A model generated the notes under the pieces. The model was not told where the DNA came from. It saw only the letters and a list, made by a program, of their open reading frames with translations, and ran no database searches. The position numbers were made by a program, and so were the translations under genes. From the NCBI GenBank assembly GCA_944378225.1, contig CALWGE010000004.1, forward strand, positions 1 through 64,000: a stretch of 64,000 bases of DNA, read 5' to 3'. Below, piece after piece: positions 51,482 to 60,537 of this stretch (its first letter is position 1; each line of letters starts with the position of its first letter). The stretch comes from an uncultured Merdimonas sp. GTDB taxonomy: Bacteria; Bacillota; Clostridia; Lachnospirales; Lachnospiraceae.

Positions 51482-52543
51482 ATGAAAAGATGGGAAGAAC
51501 ATGTGCGGAAGGTTGTTCCTTATACGCCGGGGGAGCAGCCGAACTGTCAGGGTATGATTAAGCTGAATACAAATGAAAATCCGTATCCGCCTGCTCCCGG
51601 AGTTCAAAAAGCTCTGGAAGAACTGACGCCGGAGAGTTTTCGGCTGTATCCGGATCCGGCAGCATCAGAGCTTGTGAATGCGCTGGCGGAGTATTATGGA
51701 AAAGACAGAGACAGATTTTTTGTGGGAGTAGGCTCAGACGATGTAATCGCCATGGCTTTTCAGACTTTTTTTAATTCAGAAACCCCCATTCTGTTTCCAG
51801 ATATCAGCTATTCTTTTTACAGTGTCTGGGCAGAACTTTTTGGGGTTCCCTATCGATGTCCGGCTCTGGATGAAGAATTCCGTCTGGTGAAGGAAGACTA
51901 CTTCGCAGAAAACGGAGGAATTATTTTCCCGAATCCTAATGCTCCCACAGGTCTTTACCTGGGACTTGAAGCGGTGGAGGAAATTGTGGCGAATAATCCG
52001 GATTCCGTTGTTATTGTGGATGAGGCATATGTAGACTTTGCAGGACCCTCTGCCATGGAGCTGGTGGATCGTTATGATAATCTGCTGGTAGTGCAGACCT
52101 TTTCCAAATCAAGATCGATGGCAGGTCTGCGGATTGGATTTGCCTACGGACAGCCGCAGCTCATCCGCTATCTGAATGATGTAAAATATTCTTTTAATTC
52201 CTATACCATGAATCTGCCCTCTCTGAAACTGGGGGCGGCTGCTCTGAAAGACAGGGCGTATTTTGAGCATACCGTAGAAAAGATTAAGGCTACCCGGGAA
52301 AGAGTGAAGAAAGAGCTGGCAGCTCTGGGTTTTCATTTTCCGGATTCCGGATCCAATTTTATTTTCGCTTCTCATGAGACCTGCCCGGCCAGGGAGCTTT
52401 TTGAAGCACTGAAGAAAGAGAATATTTATGTACGGTATTTTGCGTCACCGCGAATCAGCAATTATCTGCGGATTACGGTGGGAACGGATGACGAAATGGA
52501 TGCACTGCTGGAGTTTCTGAAATCCTATCTGAATAAAAAATAA
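51482..52543 (+). CDS. hisC: Histidinol-phosphate aminotransferase
   Basis: 353 residues: KLNTNENPYPPAPGVQKAL, RLYPDPAASELVNALAEYYG, GVGSDDVIAMAFQTFF, FPNPNAPTG, IVDEAYVDFAG, and the PLP lysine in VVQTFSKSRSMAGLRIGFAYG. It converts imidazole acetol phosphate to histidinol phosphate and often also serves aromatic amino acid synthesis. It is closer to canonical HisC than the copy at 24089. No other his genes are nearby. A weak promoter (TTGTAA/TAATAT, 51398-51426) overlaps the end of the DUF2156 gene. Confidence 0.85.
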   Translation: MKRWEEHVRKVVPYTPGEQPNCQGMIKLNTNENPYPPAPGVQKALEELTPESFRLYPDPAASELVNALAEYYGKDRDRFFVGVGSDDVIAMAFQTFFNSETPILFPDISYSFYSVWAELFGVPYRCPALDEEFRLVKEDYFAENGGIIFPNPNAPTGLYLGLEAVEEIVANNPDSVVIVDEAYVDFAGPSAMELVDRYDNLLVVQTFSKSRSMAGLRIGFAYGQPQLIRYLNDVKYSFNSYTMNLPSLKLGAAALKDRAYFEHTVEKIKATRERVKKELAALGFHFPDSGSNFIFASHETCPARELFEALKKENIYVRYFASPRISNYLRITVGTDDEMDALLEFLKSYLNKK

Positions 52544-52556
52544 GGAGAGATGTCAG

Positions 52557-53543
52557 GTGGAACACCTGGGAAAAAAACTTTACTTTATCTATAATCCTCA
52601 GGCTGGCAAAGGGACGATCCGGGGAAAGATGTATGAGATTATACAGGCTCTTACGGATGCAGATTATGAGGTTACCATTTATCCGACCCGGGGACCGAAA
52701 GATGCCACAGAGCGTGTCCGGCAGCTGCCAGACAGTTATGATCTGGTTGTCTGCAGCGGAGGAGACGGCACGCTGGATGAGGTGGTTACGGGTATGATGC
52801 AGAGGGAGCACAAGCTTCCTGTCGGTTATATTCCTGCCGGATCCTGCAATGATTTTGCGCGTTCTCTGCAGATTCCCAATAATATGCAGCAGGCGGCAGA
52901 GATTGCTGTCCAGGGACAGAATTTTGCTGTGGATGTAGGTTCTCTGAATATGAGAAATTTTATCTACGTGGCAGCGTTTGGAATTTTTACGGATGTTTCC
53001 TACTCCACGAAACAGGAGATAAAAAATGTATTGGGTCATATGGCCTATATTCTGGAGGGAATGAAACGTCTGACCAATGTAAAGTCCTACTATCTGAAAG
53101 TTACAAGCGATGAGATGACGTTTGAGGGCGATTTCCTGTTTGGTATGGTAACGAATTCCCGATCTGTGGGAGGATTCAAAAGTATTGTAGGAAAAAATGT
53201 GATCTTTGATGACGGACTTTTTGAAGTTACTTTTATACAGAGACCGAAAAATCCCATAGAACTTCAGGAAATTCTGGCCGCCCTCACAATTTCACAGATT
53301 GATACAAAATATATGTATTCTTTCCGCAGCTCCAGAATTATTGTGGAATCAGAAGAACCGGTGCCCTGGGCTCTGGACGGAGAATACGGAGGCGAATATA
53401 CGAGGACAGAGATTTCCAATAATCCGAGAGCAGTGGAGATAAGAATTGGACAGGAAACTCTGGACAGCCTCCGACAGGAGGGAGAGGAACAGGAAACAGA
53501 CGTTTCCGTGCAATCTGATATAGAGCAGTCTGACACAGAATAG
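52557..53543 (+). CDS. Diacylglycerol kinase family lipid kinase (YegS/DgkB-like)
   Basis: 328 residues: KLYFIYNPQAGKGTIRG at the N-terminus, the ATP-binding SGGDGTLDEVVTGM, PAGSCNDFARSLQIP, and a C-terminal beta-sandwich ending WALDGEYGGEYTRTEI. It phosphorylates diacylglycerol or a related lipid in the cytoplasm. GTG is the start codon, with AAGGAGAG upstream. The last ~25 residues are Glu/Gln-rich and outside the domain. It lies 13 bases after hisC. Confidence 0.88.
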   Translation: MEHLGKKLYFIYNPQAGKGTIRGKMYEIIQALTDADYEVTIYPTRGPKDATERVRQLPDSYDLVVCSGGDGTLDEVVTGMMQREHKLPVGYIPAGSCNDFARSLQIPNNMQQAAEIAVQGQNFAVDVGSLNMRNFIYVAAFGIFTDVSYSTKQEIKNVLGHMAYILEGMKRLTNVKSYYLKVTSDEMTFEGDFLFGMVTNSRSVGGFKSIVGKNVIFDDGLFEVTFIQRPKNPIELQEILAALTISQIDTKYMYSFRSSRIIVESEEPVPWALDGEYGGEYTRTEISNNPRAVEIRIGQETLDSLRQEGEEQETDVSVQSDIEQSDTE

Positions 53544-53583
53544 AAGATAACAAATGGATCAAAAAAGAACGGGGAGAGAGGAT

Positions 53584-55707
53584 ATGGAAGAAATGACGAT
53601 GATTTCTGAGATTTTCGGAGAAAATGTGTTTAATGATGCCGTGATGGAAAAACGGCTTCCCAAAAAGATCTATCAGGAGCTGAAGCGGACGATCCGTGAG
53701 GGCAAAGAACTTGATATGGCAGTGGCGGATGTGGTGGCACATGAAATGAAGGAGTGGGCTCTGGAGCAGGGAGCGACACACTACACCCACTGGTTTCAGC
53801 CACTGACAGGAGCCACAGCGGAAAAGCATGATGCGTTTCTGTCCGCGCCCAAAGCCAATGGAAAGGTTCTGATGGAGTTTTCCGGCAAAGAGCTGGTCAA
53901 GGGAGAACCGGACGCATCTTCTTTCCCGTCTGGCGGTCTTCGTGCTACTTTTGAGGCCAGAGGTTACACGGCCTGGGACTGTACTTCTCCTGCTTTTGTA
54001 AAGAAAAGCGCAGATGGTTCAAGGGCGATACTCTATATCCCTACAGCATTCTGCTCTTATAAAGGAGAAGCTCTGGATCAGAAGACCCCTCTTCTGCGGT
54101 CTATGGAAGCAGTTAATAAGCAGGCACTTCGACTGCTCCGTCTGTTCGGAAATACTACTTCCCAACGGGTTACGCCATCTGTGGGCGCAGAGCAGGAATA
54201 TTTTCTGGTAGATCGTGAGAAATATCTGAAGCGTAAAGATCTGATTTTTACCGGACGTACCCTGTTTGGAGCGATGCCTCCTAAAGGACAGGAGCTGGAT
54301 GATCATTATTTTGGCGTAATCCGGGAGCGGATTGCGGATTTCATGGACGATGTGAATCAGGAGCTGTGGAAACTGGGCGTATCAGCCAAAACTCAGCACA
54401 ACGAGGTGGCACCCGGACAGCATGAGCTTGCTCCGATTTATGCAGAATGCAATGTGGCGGTGGATCATAACCAGCTGATTATGGAGACACTGAAGAAGGT
54501 GGCCTACGAGCATGGTCTGCAGTGCCTTCTGCATGAGAAGCCTTTTGCAGGAGTGAATGGATCCGGAAAACATAACAACTGGTCGCTTACGACGGATGAT
54601 GGAATCAATCTGCTTGATCCGGGAAAAACACCCCATGAGAATGTTCAGTTCCTTCTGGTTCTGACCTGTGTTCTGAAGGCAGTGGATCGCCATGCAGCTC
54701 TGCTCAGAGAGTCAGCAGCTGATGTGGGAAATGATCACCGTCTGGGAGCAAACGAGGCGCCGCCTGCTATTATTTCTGTTTATCTGGGTGAACAGCTGGA
54801 GGATGTTCTGGCACAGCTTATCAGTACCGGCGAAGCCACTCACAGCCTGAAAGGCGGACATCTTCACACGGGTGTACGTACTTTGCCTGACTTTGCAAAA
54901 GATGCGACAGACCGGAACCGCACCTCTCCGTTTGCGTTTACAGGTAATAAGTTTGAATTCCGTATGGTAGGCTCACGTGATTCTGTAGCAGAGCCTAATG
55001 TGGTTCTGAATACGATTGTGGCAGAGGCATTTTCTGAAGCCTGTGATGTTCTGGAAAAGGCAGAAGATTTTGATATGGCAGTTCATGATCTGATTAAAAA
55101 ATATGCTTCCGAGCATCAGCGCATTGTATTTAACGGAAACGGCTATTCTGACGAGTGGGTGGAAGAAGCAAAACGCCGCGGCCTGCCCAACATTAAAACC
55201 ATGGTGGATGCTATTCCGGTTCTGACTGAAGAGAAGACTGTGGAACTGTTTGAAAACTTCCATGTATTTACCCGTGCGGAGCTGGAATCCCGTGCAGAAA
55301 TTCAGTACGAGACTTATTCCAAGGCTATTAATATCGAAGCCCGTTCCATGATTGATATTGCTAGCAAGCACATTATCCCCGCAGTGCTGCAATATACAAC
55401 GGCACTGGCATCTTCAGTCAATCAGATACGTGAAGCCTGCTCAGAGGCCAATATCAGCGTACAGATCGAACTTCTGAAGGAATGTTCTTCTCTGCTTGCC
55501 GCCACGAAGGCTGCCCTGAAACAGCTGACTGAGGTGACAGATACTGCAGCAACGAAGACGGAAGGACAGGAGAGAGCTGTCTATATCAAAAATGTTGTGG
55601 TACCGGCTATGGAAGAACTGCGTCGTCCTGTAGACAGACTTGAGATGCTGGTAGCCAAGGATATGTGGCCGATGCCGTCATATGGTGATTTGCTGTTTGA
55701 AGTGTAG
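53584..55707 (+). CDS. glnN: Glutamine synthetase type III (first copy)
   Basis: 707 residues, the size of GSIII (about 700, versus ~450 for GSI). It has [64 protein letters not shown] with catalytic Glu residues, [48 protein letters not shown] and [16 protein letters not shown]. It makes glutamine from glutamate, ammonia and ATP. Start 53584 is preferred to 53554 for spacing from GAGAGGA and for similarity to the second copy. It lies 40 bases after the lipid kinase gene. Close paralog of the gene at 55954. Confidence 0.95.
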   Translation: MEEMTMISEIFGENVFNDAVMEKRLPKKIYQELKRTIREGKELDMAVADVVAHEMKEWALEQGATHYTHWFQPLTGATAEKHDAFLSAPKANGKVLMEFSGKELVKGEPDASSFPSGGLRATFEARGYTAWDCTSPAFVKKSADGSRAILYIPTAFCSYKGEALDQKTPLLRSMEAVNKQALRLLRLFGNTTSQRVTPSVGAEQEYFLVDREKYLKRKDLIFTGRTLFGAMPPKGQELDDHYFGVIRERIADFMDDVNQELWKLGVSAKTQHNEVAPGQHELAPIYAECNVAVDHNQLIMETLKKVAYEHGLQCLLHEKPFAGVNGSGKHNNWSLTTDDGINLLDPGKTPHENVQFLLVLTCVLKAVDRHAALLRESAADVGNDHRLGANEAPPAIISVYLGEQLEDVLAQLISTGEATHSLKGGHLHTGVRTLPDFAKDATDRNRTSPFAFTGNKFEFRMVGSRDSVAEPNVVLNTIVAEAFSEACDVLEKAEDFDMAVHDLIKKYASEHQRIVFNGNGYSDEWVEEAKRRGLPNIKTMVDAIPVLTEEKTVELFENFHVFTRAELESRAEIQYETYSKAINIEARSMIDIASKHIIPAVLQYTTALASSVNQIREACSEANISVQIELLKECSSLLAATKAALKQLTEVTDTAATKTEGQERAVYIKNVVVPAMEELRRPVDRLEMLVAKDMWPMPSYGDLLFEV

Positions 55708-55768
55708 AGAGAAAAATTACGGCAGCTATGGTGTGAAACCAAAAAAATTTGAGTTTTTTGATTTCTGC

Positions 55769-55807
55769 TTGCTTTTCATAAGTTTTTCGTGTATGTTATA
55801 GAACATA
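55769..55807 (+). promoter_or_regulatory. Promoter with palindromic operator ahead of the second glnN
   Basis: TTGCTT (55769-55774) and TATGTT (55792-55797) are 17 bases apart. The -10 forms the left arm of a perfect palindrome, TATGTT-ATAG-AACATA (55792-55807), so a dimeric regulator binding there would block polymerase. The sequence does not fit the GlnR/TnrA consensus TGTNA-N7-TNACA. Confidence 0.55.
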
Positions 55808-55826
55808 TAAAGTACGAGACGAACAA

Positions 55827-55860
55827 GGGCGTTCCATTGGATGGAACGCCCTCTTTTTTT
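55827..55860 (+). terminator. Strong terminator between the two glnN genes, possible attenuator
   Basis: GGGCGTTCCA (55827-55836), loop TTGGA, TGGAACGCCC (55842-55851), then TC and seven Ts. It lies 120 bases after the first glnN stop and about 23 bases after the predicted start site of the promoter at 55769. It may therefore act as a leader attenuator for the second glnN as well as ending the first transcript. Confidence 0.88.
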
Positions 55861-55953
55861 GCGGCCCGGATTATAATTCTGCAGGAGCAGAGAGAAGGTT
55901 ATTCTGCGGATGCCGCAGCCGTCCCGGACAACATTGGAAAGGTGGAGGAAATT

Positions 55954-58065
55954 ATGAAAGAGTTTACAAATGTATCAGAAATTTTTGGTTCCAATGTCTT
56001 TAACGATACGGTTATGCAGGAGCGTCTTCCGAAGAAGGTCTATAAGGAACTGAAAAAGACCATTGAAGAAGGAAAGGAACTGGATCTGGCTACTGCAGAT
56101 GTGATTGCTCACGAAATGAAGGAATGGGCGATTGAGAAAGGAGCCACTCATTATACTCACTGGTTTCAGCCGCTTACAGGAGTGACAGCTGAGAAACATG
56201 ATTCCTTTATCAGCGCGCCGGACGAGAGCGGTAAGGTACTGATGAGCTTTTCAGGCAAAGAACTGATTAAGGGTGAACCGGATGCTTCATCCTTTCCCTC
56301 AGGCGGACTGCGTGCCACTTTTGAAGCCAGAGGCTATACAGCCTGGGACTGCACCTCTCCGGCATTTGTAAGACAGGATGCAGCAGGAGCTACTTTGTGC
56401 ATTCCCACAGCGTTCTGTTCCTATACAGGAGAAGCTCTGGACCAGAAGACACCGCTTCTTCGTTCCATGGAGGCAATTAACGTACAGGCATTAAGACTGC
56501 TTCGGCTGTTCGGAAACACTACTTCCAAAAAGGTAACGCCATCCGTAGGACCGGAGCAGGAGTATTTTCTGGTAGACAAGGCAAAATACCTTCAGAGAAA
56601 GGATTTGATTTATACAGGCCGCACCCTGTTTGGCGCCATGCCGCCCAAAGGGCAGGAACTGGAAGATCACTATTTTGGAAACATCCGTCAGAGAATCGCT
56701 GCTTTCATGAAAGAGGTAAATGAGGAGCTCTGGAAGCTGGGTGTGCCTGCGAAAACGCAGCATAACGAAGTGGCTCCGGCGCAGCATGAGCTGGCCCCTA
56801 TTTACACAGAAGCGAATGTGGCCGTAGATCAGAATCAGATAATTATGAAGACACTGAAAATGGTTGCCTGCCGTCACGGTCTGCAGTGCCTTCTTCATGA
56901 GAAGCCTTTTGCCGGCGTAAACGGTTCCGGTAAGCACAATAACTGGTCAATTACAACGGATGACGGCATTAACCTTCTGGATCCCGGCACGACCCCTCAT
57001 GAGAATGTGCAGTTTCTGCTCGTGCTGGCCTGTATTCTGAAAGCGGTAGATGAGCATGCCGATCTGCTGCGAGAGTCAGCAGCTGATGTGGGCAATGATC
57101 ATCGTCTGGGAGCAAACGAGGCACCGCCTGCCATCATTTCCGTATTTCTGGGCGAACAGCTGGAAGATGTTGTTGAACAGCTTATCAGCACCGGCCAGGC
57201 GACTCATTCCAAGGAAGGCGGAAAGCTGGAAACAGGTGTCCGTACTCTGCCGGATCTGAATAAGGATGCTACAGATCGTAACCGTACTTCACCGTTTGCT
57301 TTTACGGGAAATAAGTTTGAGTTTCGTATGGTAGGTTCCAAGGATTCTATTGCAGCGCCCAATACAGTTCTGAACACTATTGTGGCAGAAGCCTTTTCAG
57401 ATGCCTGTGATGTGCTGGAGAAAGCAGAAGACTTTGATATGACAGTACATGATCTGATTAAGCAGTATCTGAAAGAGCATCAGAGAATTATCTTTAATGG
57501 AAATGGATATTCTGAGGAATGGGTAGAGGAAGCAGCAAGAAGAGGTTTACCGAATATCAGATCCATGGTGGACGCGATACCGGCTCTTACAACAGAGAAA
57601 GCCATTGCCCTGTTTGAAAAGTTCCATGTATTTACAAAGGCTGAGCTGGAATCCCGTGTGGAAATTCAGTATGAGACTTATTCCAAGGCGTTGAATATCG
57701 AGGCAAAGTCCATGATTGACATTGCCAGCAAGCAGATTATTCCTGCTGTTATGAAGTATACAAAGACGCTGGCAGATACCGTAAATTCTGTCATGAAAGC
57801 AGGAGCCGAGGCCAAAGTACAACTTGAGGTGCTTGGTGAGGTTACTGATCTTCTGGGGGAGACGAAAGATGCCCTGGCCAGACTGAAAGAGCTGGATGAA
57901 AAGTCTGCGGAAATTCCGGAAGGAGAGAAGCTGGCGCGTTATTTCCATGATGAAGTATTTCCGGCTATGGAAGAGCTTAGGACTCCTGTAGATAAGCTGG
58001 AGATGATTGTAGACAAGGAAGTATGGCCGATGCCTTCCTATGGCGATCTGATGTTTGAGGTCTGA
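55954..58065 (+). CDS. glnN: Glutamine synthetase type III (second copy)
   Basis: 703 residues, alignable end to end with the first copy. [59 protein letters not shown] and [10 protein letters not shown] are all retained, so both appear catalytically intact. Differences cluster in the C-terminal helical region ([20 protein letters not shown] here). GGAGGAA precedes ATG 55954; the frame happens to be open back to 55789 through the terminator, which is not taken as coding. A strong terminator follows at 58087. Confidence 0.95.
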   Translation: MKEFTNVSEIFGSNVFNDTVMQERLPKKVYKELKKTIEEGKELDLATADVIAHEMKEWAIEKGATHYTHWFQPLTGVTAEKHDSFISAPDESGKVLMSFSGKELIKGEPDASSFPSGGLRATFEARGYTAWDCTSPAFVRQDAAGATLCIPTAFCSYTGEALDQKTPLLRSMEAINVQALRLLRLFGNTTSKKVTPSVGPEQEYFLVDKAKYLQRKDLIYTGRTLFGAMPPKGQELEDHYFGNIRQRIAAFMKEVNEELWKLGVPAKTQHNEVAPAQHELAPIYTEANVAVDQNQIIMKTLKMVACRHGLQCLLHEKPFAGVNGSGKHNNWSITTDDGINLLDPGTTPHENVQFLLVLACILKAVDEHADLLRESAADVGNDHRLGANEAPPAIISVFLGEQLEDVVEQLISTGQATHSKEGGKLETGVRTLPDLNKDATDRNRTSPFAFTGNKFEFRMVGSKDSIAAPNTVLNTIVAEAFSDACDVLEKAEDFDMTVHDLIKQYLKEHQRIIFNGNGYSEEWVEEAARRGLPNIRSMVDAIPALTTEKAIALFEKFHVFTKAELESRVEIQYETYSKALNIEAKSMIDIASKQIIPAVMKYTKTLADTVNSVMKAGAEAKVQLEVLGEVTDLLGETKDALARLKELDEKSAEIPEGEKLARYFHDEVFPAMEELRTPVDKLEMIVDKEVWPMPSYGDLMFEV

Positions 58066-58086
58066 ACAGAATATAAAATGCCCTGC

Positions 58087-58127
58087 ATACCGCACAGCCA
58101 TAACAGAAATGGCTGTGCGGTATTTTT
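58087..58127 (+). terminator. Terminator after the second glnN
   Basis: A 15-base perfect stem: ATACCGCACAGCCAT (58087-58101) and its complement (58109-58123), with a 7-base loop, followed by TTTTT. It lies 21 bases after the stop codon. Confidence 0.92.
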
Positions 58128-58149
58128 GCATGAAAGCAGTGGCGGCAGT

Positions 58150-58857
58150 TCAGTCATCCAGTATCTGCCCATCGGTAGAAATGACGGTTACCTGCCAGGG
58201 AAGGACTTTTCCGCTGTTCTGTATGGCAGTTTTTACTGCCTGTTCCAATCCGCTGCAGCAGGGCACTTCCATACGGACTATCCGGATGCTCTTTATATTA
58301 TTGTTTCGGATAATTTCCGTCAGCTTTGCAGAGTAATCCGTACTGTCCAGCTTGGGGCATCCAATCAGAGTTATATGGTTTCTGATAAAATGTTCGTGGA
58401 AAGCCTCATAGGCGTAAGCAGTGCAGTCGGCGGCAATCAGAAGCTTTGCACCGTCAAAATAGGGGGCATTGACCGGAACCAGCTTAATCTGTACCGGCCA
58501 TTGGCTGAGACGGGAGACGGAAGGACTTCCTGAACCTGAAATCGGAGATGCAGGGAGATGTACAATGGCTTTTGCCTGGGTTCCGGGACAGCCACAGGGA
58601 AGAATTTCTTGTTTTTTATGCAGTTTTTTATGTTCCTGTACTGCCGCTTCATTATAGGCGGCAGCTTCACGCTCCACGAATGAGATGGCGTCTGCCGGGC
58701 AGACAGGAAGACAGTCACCAAGGCCGTCGCAGTAATCATCCCGGAGAAGGCGGGCCTTTCCGTTAATCATGGCAATGGCGCCTTCATGGCAGGCGTCAGC
58801 ACAGGCGCCGCATCCGTTACATTTTTCCTCATCAATGTGAATAATTCTTCTTTTCAT
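58150..58857 (-). CDS. 4Fe-4S dicluster-type ferredoxin domain protein
   Basis: 235 residues. The N-terminal ~60 hold two iron-sulfur motifs: CNGCGACADACHEG, and CDGLGDCLPVCPADA with a widened first gap. The rest (about 85-235) is a separate domain with further cysteines: PCGCPGTQAKA, ADCTAYAYEAF, IGCPKLDSTDY and MEVPCCSGLEQA. These suggest an extra metal site or redox centre. ATG 58857 is chosen because AAAGGAG lies ahead of it. It is divergent from a Crp/Fnr-type regulator, which is probably its controller. Likely a cytoplasmic electron carrier or sensor; exact function unknown. Confidence 0.8.
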   Translation of the reverse strand: MKRRIIHIDEEKCNGCGACADACHEGAIAMINGKARLLRDDYCDGLGDCLPVCPADAISFVEREAAAYNEAAVQEHKKLHKKQEILPCGCPGTQAKAIVHLPASPISGSGSPSVSRLSQWPVQIKLVPVNAPYFDGAKLLIAADCTAYAYEAFHEHFIRNHITLIGCPKLDSTDYSAKLTEIIRNNNIKSIRIVRMEVPCCSGLEQAVKTAIQNSGKVLPWQVTVISTDGQILDD

Positions 58858-58915
58858 ATATGTTTTGGCTCCTTTCATCATTGAATCATATTGTTTCTTG
58901 ACTTTATGGAAAGAT

Positions 58916-58956
58916 TATAATATGTTAAATCAAACAAATATGTTTGTTTTCAAACA
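58916..58956 (+). promoter_or_regulatory. Divergent promoter region with three evenly spaced half-sites
   Basis: TATAAT is present on the plus strand (58916-58921) and on the minus strand (58914-58919) within ATTATAAT. Downstream, CAAACA (58931-58936), TGTTTG (58941-58946) and CAAACA (58951-58956) alternate in orientation at exact 10-base steps. This makes two overlapping dyads with 4-base spacers, a layout expected of a Crp/Fnr-family operator. The last half-site touches the AAAGGAG ribosome binding site of the regulator gene. Confidence 0.6.
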
Positions 58957-58970
58957 AAAAGGAGAATTAT

Positions 58971-59657
58971 TTGAAAGAGTATTTATTTATATTGAAAAAC
59001 AGCCCGTTTTTTTCGGGACTGACTGCAGAGGAGATTTTCGCTGTACTGAAATGTGTGGATGCAAGAATTACGATTAAAAAGAAGGGAGAATATCTGTTTC
59101 GTTCAGGAGAAAGTACCGCGTCTATGGGGCTTGTTTTGTCCGGAACCGTTCTGGTGATTCAGGAGGACTTGTGGGGAAGAAGAAATATCATGTCCAGAGT
59201 AGAGGCAGGCGGTCTGCTGGCGGAGGCATTTGCCGCAGTACCTGGTTCGGTATTGAATGTGAGTGTGGAAGCGGTGGAAGAAAGTAAGATTCTGCTTCTT
59301 GATGTAGGACGTCTGTTGCTGGTATGCCCTGCCGCATGTACCCACCATAACCGGCTCGTGCGGAACCTTGTTTCCGTCCTTGCAGGAAAAATACTTTTAT
59401 TTAATGATAAAATTACGCATATGAGCAAGAGAAGCACCAGAGACAAACTGTTGTCCTACCTTTCATCAGAATCCCTCAGACAGGGCAAACTCAGTTTTGA
59501 TATTCCCTATGACAGACAGCAGCTGGCGGATTATCTGTGCGTGGACAGAGCTGCCATGTCGGCAGAAATTTCAAAACTTCAGAGAGAAGGAATGCTGAAG
59601 ACAGAACGGAAGCATTTTGAACTGCTGCCCGGATGCGGAGGTAATCAATGTTTTTAA
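58971..59657 (+). CDS. Crp/Fnr family transcriptional regulator
   Basis: 228 residues. A cyclic-nucleotide-type beta-barrel spans ~10-115 (FSGLTAEEIFAVLKCVDARI, GEYLFRSGESTASMGLVLSG) and a C-terminal winged helix follows. The recognition region is DIPYDRQQLADYLCVDRAAMSAEISKLQREGML. The TTG at 58971 follows AAAGGAG by 6 bases; the ATG at 58944 lies inside the operator and has no site. Family members in anaerobes sense redox, haem/NO or other effectors. Cysteines are few and not in an Fnr cluster pattern, so the signal is unclear. Confidence 0.88.
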   Translation: MKEYLFILKNSPFFSGLTAEEIFAVLKCVDARITIKKKGEYLFRSGESTASMGLVLSGTVLVIQEDLWGRRNIMSRVEAGGLLAEAFAAVPGSVLNVSVEAVEESKILLLDVGRLLLVCPAACTHHNRLVRNLVSVLAGKILLFNDKITHMSKRSTRDKLLSYLSSESLRQGKLSFDIPYDRQQLADYLCVDRAAMSAEISKLQREGMLKTERKHFELLPGCGGNQCF

Positions 59658-59679
59658 GATTGAAAAAGGCTGATAACGG

Positions 59680-60537
59680 CTATGAGACAGGGGATCCGGA
59701 TTCTTCGATATACCGCTCCAGGGTCTGAAGATTCCGGGGCGGAAGGAGAGAAGAGTTGAGGATTCCTTTTCTGCACAGTGTTTCAAAAAGAGAGAGGACT
59801 GCAGGGGGTTCCAGATTCGTCTGGCTGAGAGCCTGCTCATCATGAAAGACTTCCAGAGCAGAACCATGGCGAAGGACTTTTCCTTCGTGAAACAAGATGA
59901 CCTCATCGGCCCATGCATAGGCATAATCCACATCGTGGGTGGACATCAGGACAGTAATGCCTGCTTCTGTCATCTGGTCTACAATATGATTGACCATGCG
60001 GGTATGTTTGGGATCCAGTGCCGCTGCTGGCTCATCAAGGATAATGATATCCGGATGCATGACCAGGATATCTGCGATAGAGACCTGCTTTTTCTGACCG
60101 CCGCTCAGAGCATGGGCGGGCTTATCACGAAAAGGTGTGATTTCCAGATAATCAATGATCTGTTCCACTTCCTTTTTGGCTTCCTCAGGGGAAACTCCCA
60201 GATTGAGAATGCCAAAGGATATTTCCTGATATACGCTGGCACAGAACAGCTGATTATCCGGATCCTGAAACACAATGCCTATTTTGCTGCGGAGAGCCAG
60301 AAGACTTTTCTTGTCATATCGATATTCATTCCCCTGAAAGGACAGATGTCCCTTCTGCGGTTTCAGAATTCCGGTACAGCAGAGGAAAAAGGTGGATTTT
60401 CCGCTGCCGTTGGCACCCATGAAGGCAACCTTCTGTCCCTTTCTGATTTCCAGAGAAAGACCGTTCAGAGAATGGGTGTGATCATCGTCATAGGAAAAAT
60501 ATAAATTTTCTGCTTTTAAAATGATTTCATTACTCAT
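59680..60537 (-). CDS. cbiO: Cobalt ECF transporter ATP-binding protein
   Basis: 285 residues. AENLYFSYDDDHTHSLNGLS is the A-loop region, Walker A is GANGSGKST, the Q-loop is IVFQDPDNQLFCASVYQE, the signature LSGGQKKQVSIA, and Walker B IIILDEPAAALDP. VLMSTHDVDYAYAWADE follows. The Q-loop and C-terminal extension are typical of energy-coupling-factor ATPases. ATG 60537 overlaps the cbiQ stop by 4 bases. It is the last gene of the cbiMNQO operon and converges on the Crp/Fnr gene 22 bases away. Confidence 0.92.
   Translation of the reverse strand: MSNEIILKAENLYFSYDDDHTHSLNGLSLEIRKGQKVAFMGANGSGKSTFFLCCTGILKPQKGHLSFQGNEYRYDKKSLLALRSKIGIVFQDPDNQLFCASVYQEISFGILNLGVSPEEAKKEVEQIIDYLEITPFRDKPAHALSGGQKKQVSIADILVMHPDIIILDEPAAALDPKHTRMVNHIVDQMTEAGITVLMSTHDVDYAYAWADEVILFHEGKVLRHGSALEVFHDEQALSQTNLEPPAVLSLFETLCRKGILNSSLLPPRNLQTLERYIEESGSPVS

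Noticed and set aside
55792..55807. GlnR/TnrA operator ahead of the second glnN
   Set aside because: The dyad has a 4-base spacer and does not fit TGTNA-N7-TNACA, so it is reported only as an unidentified palindrome.
55789..55953. N-terminal extension of the second glutamine synthetase
   Set aside because: It would be encoded by the promoter and terminator region and lacks similarity to the first copy; GGAGGAA marks the start at 55954.
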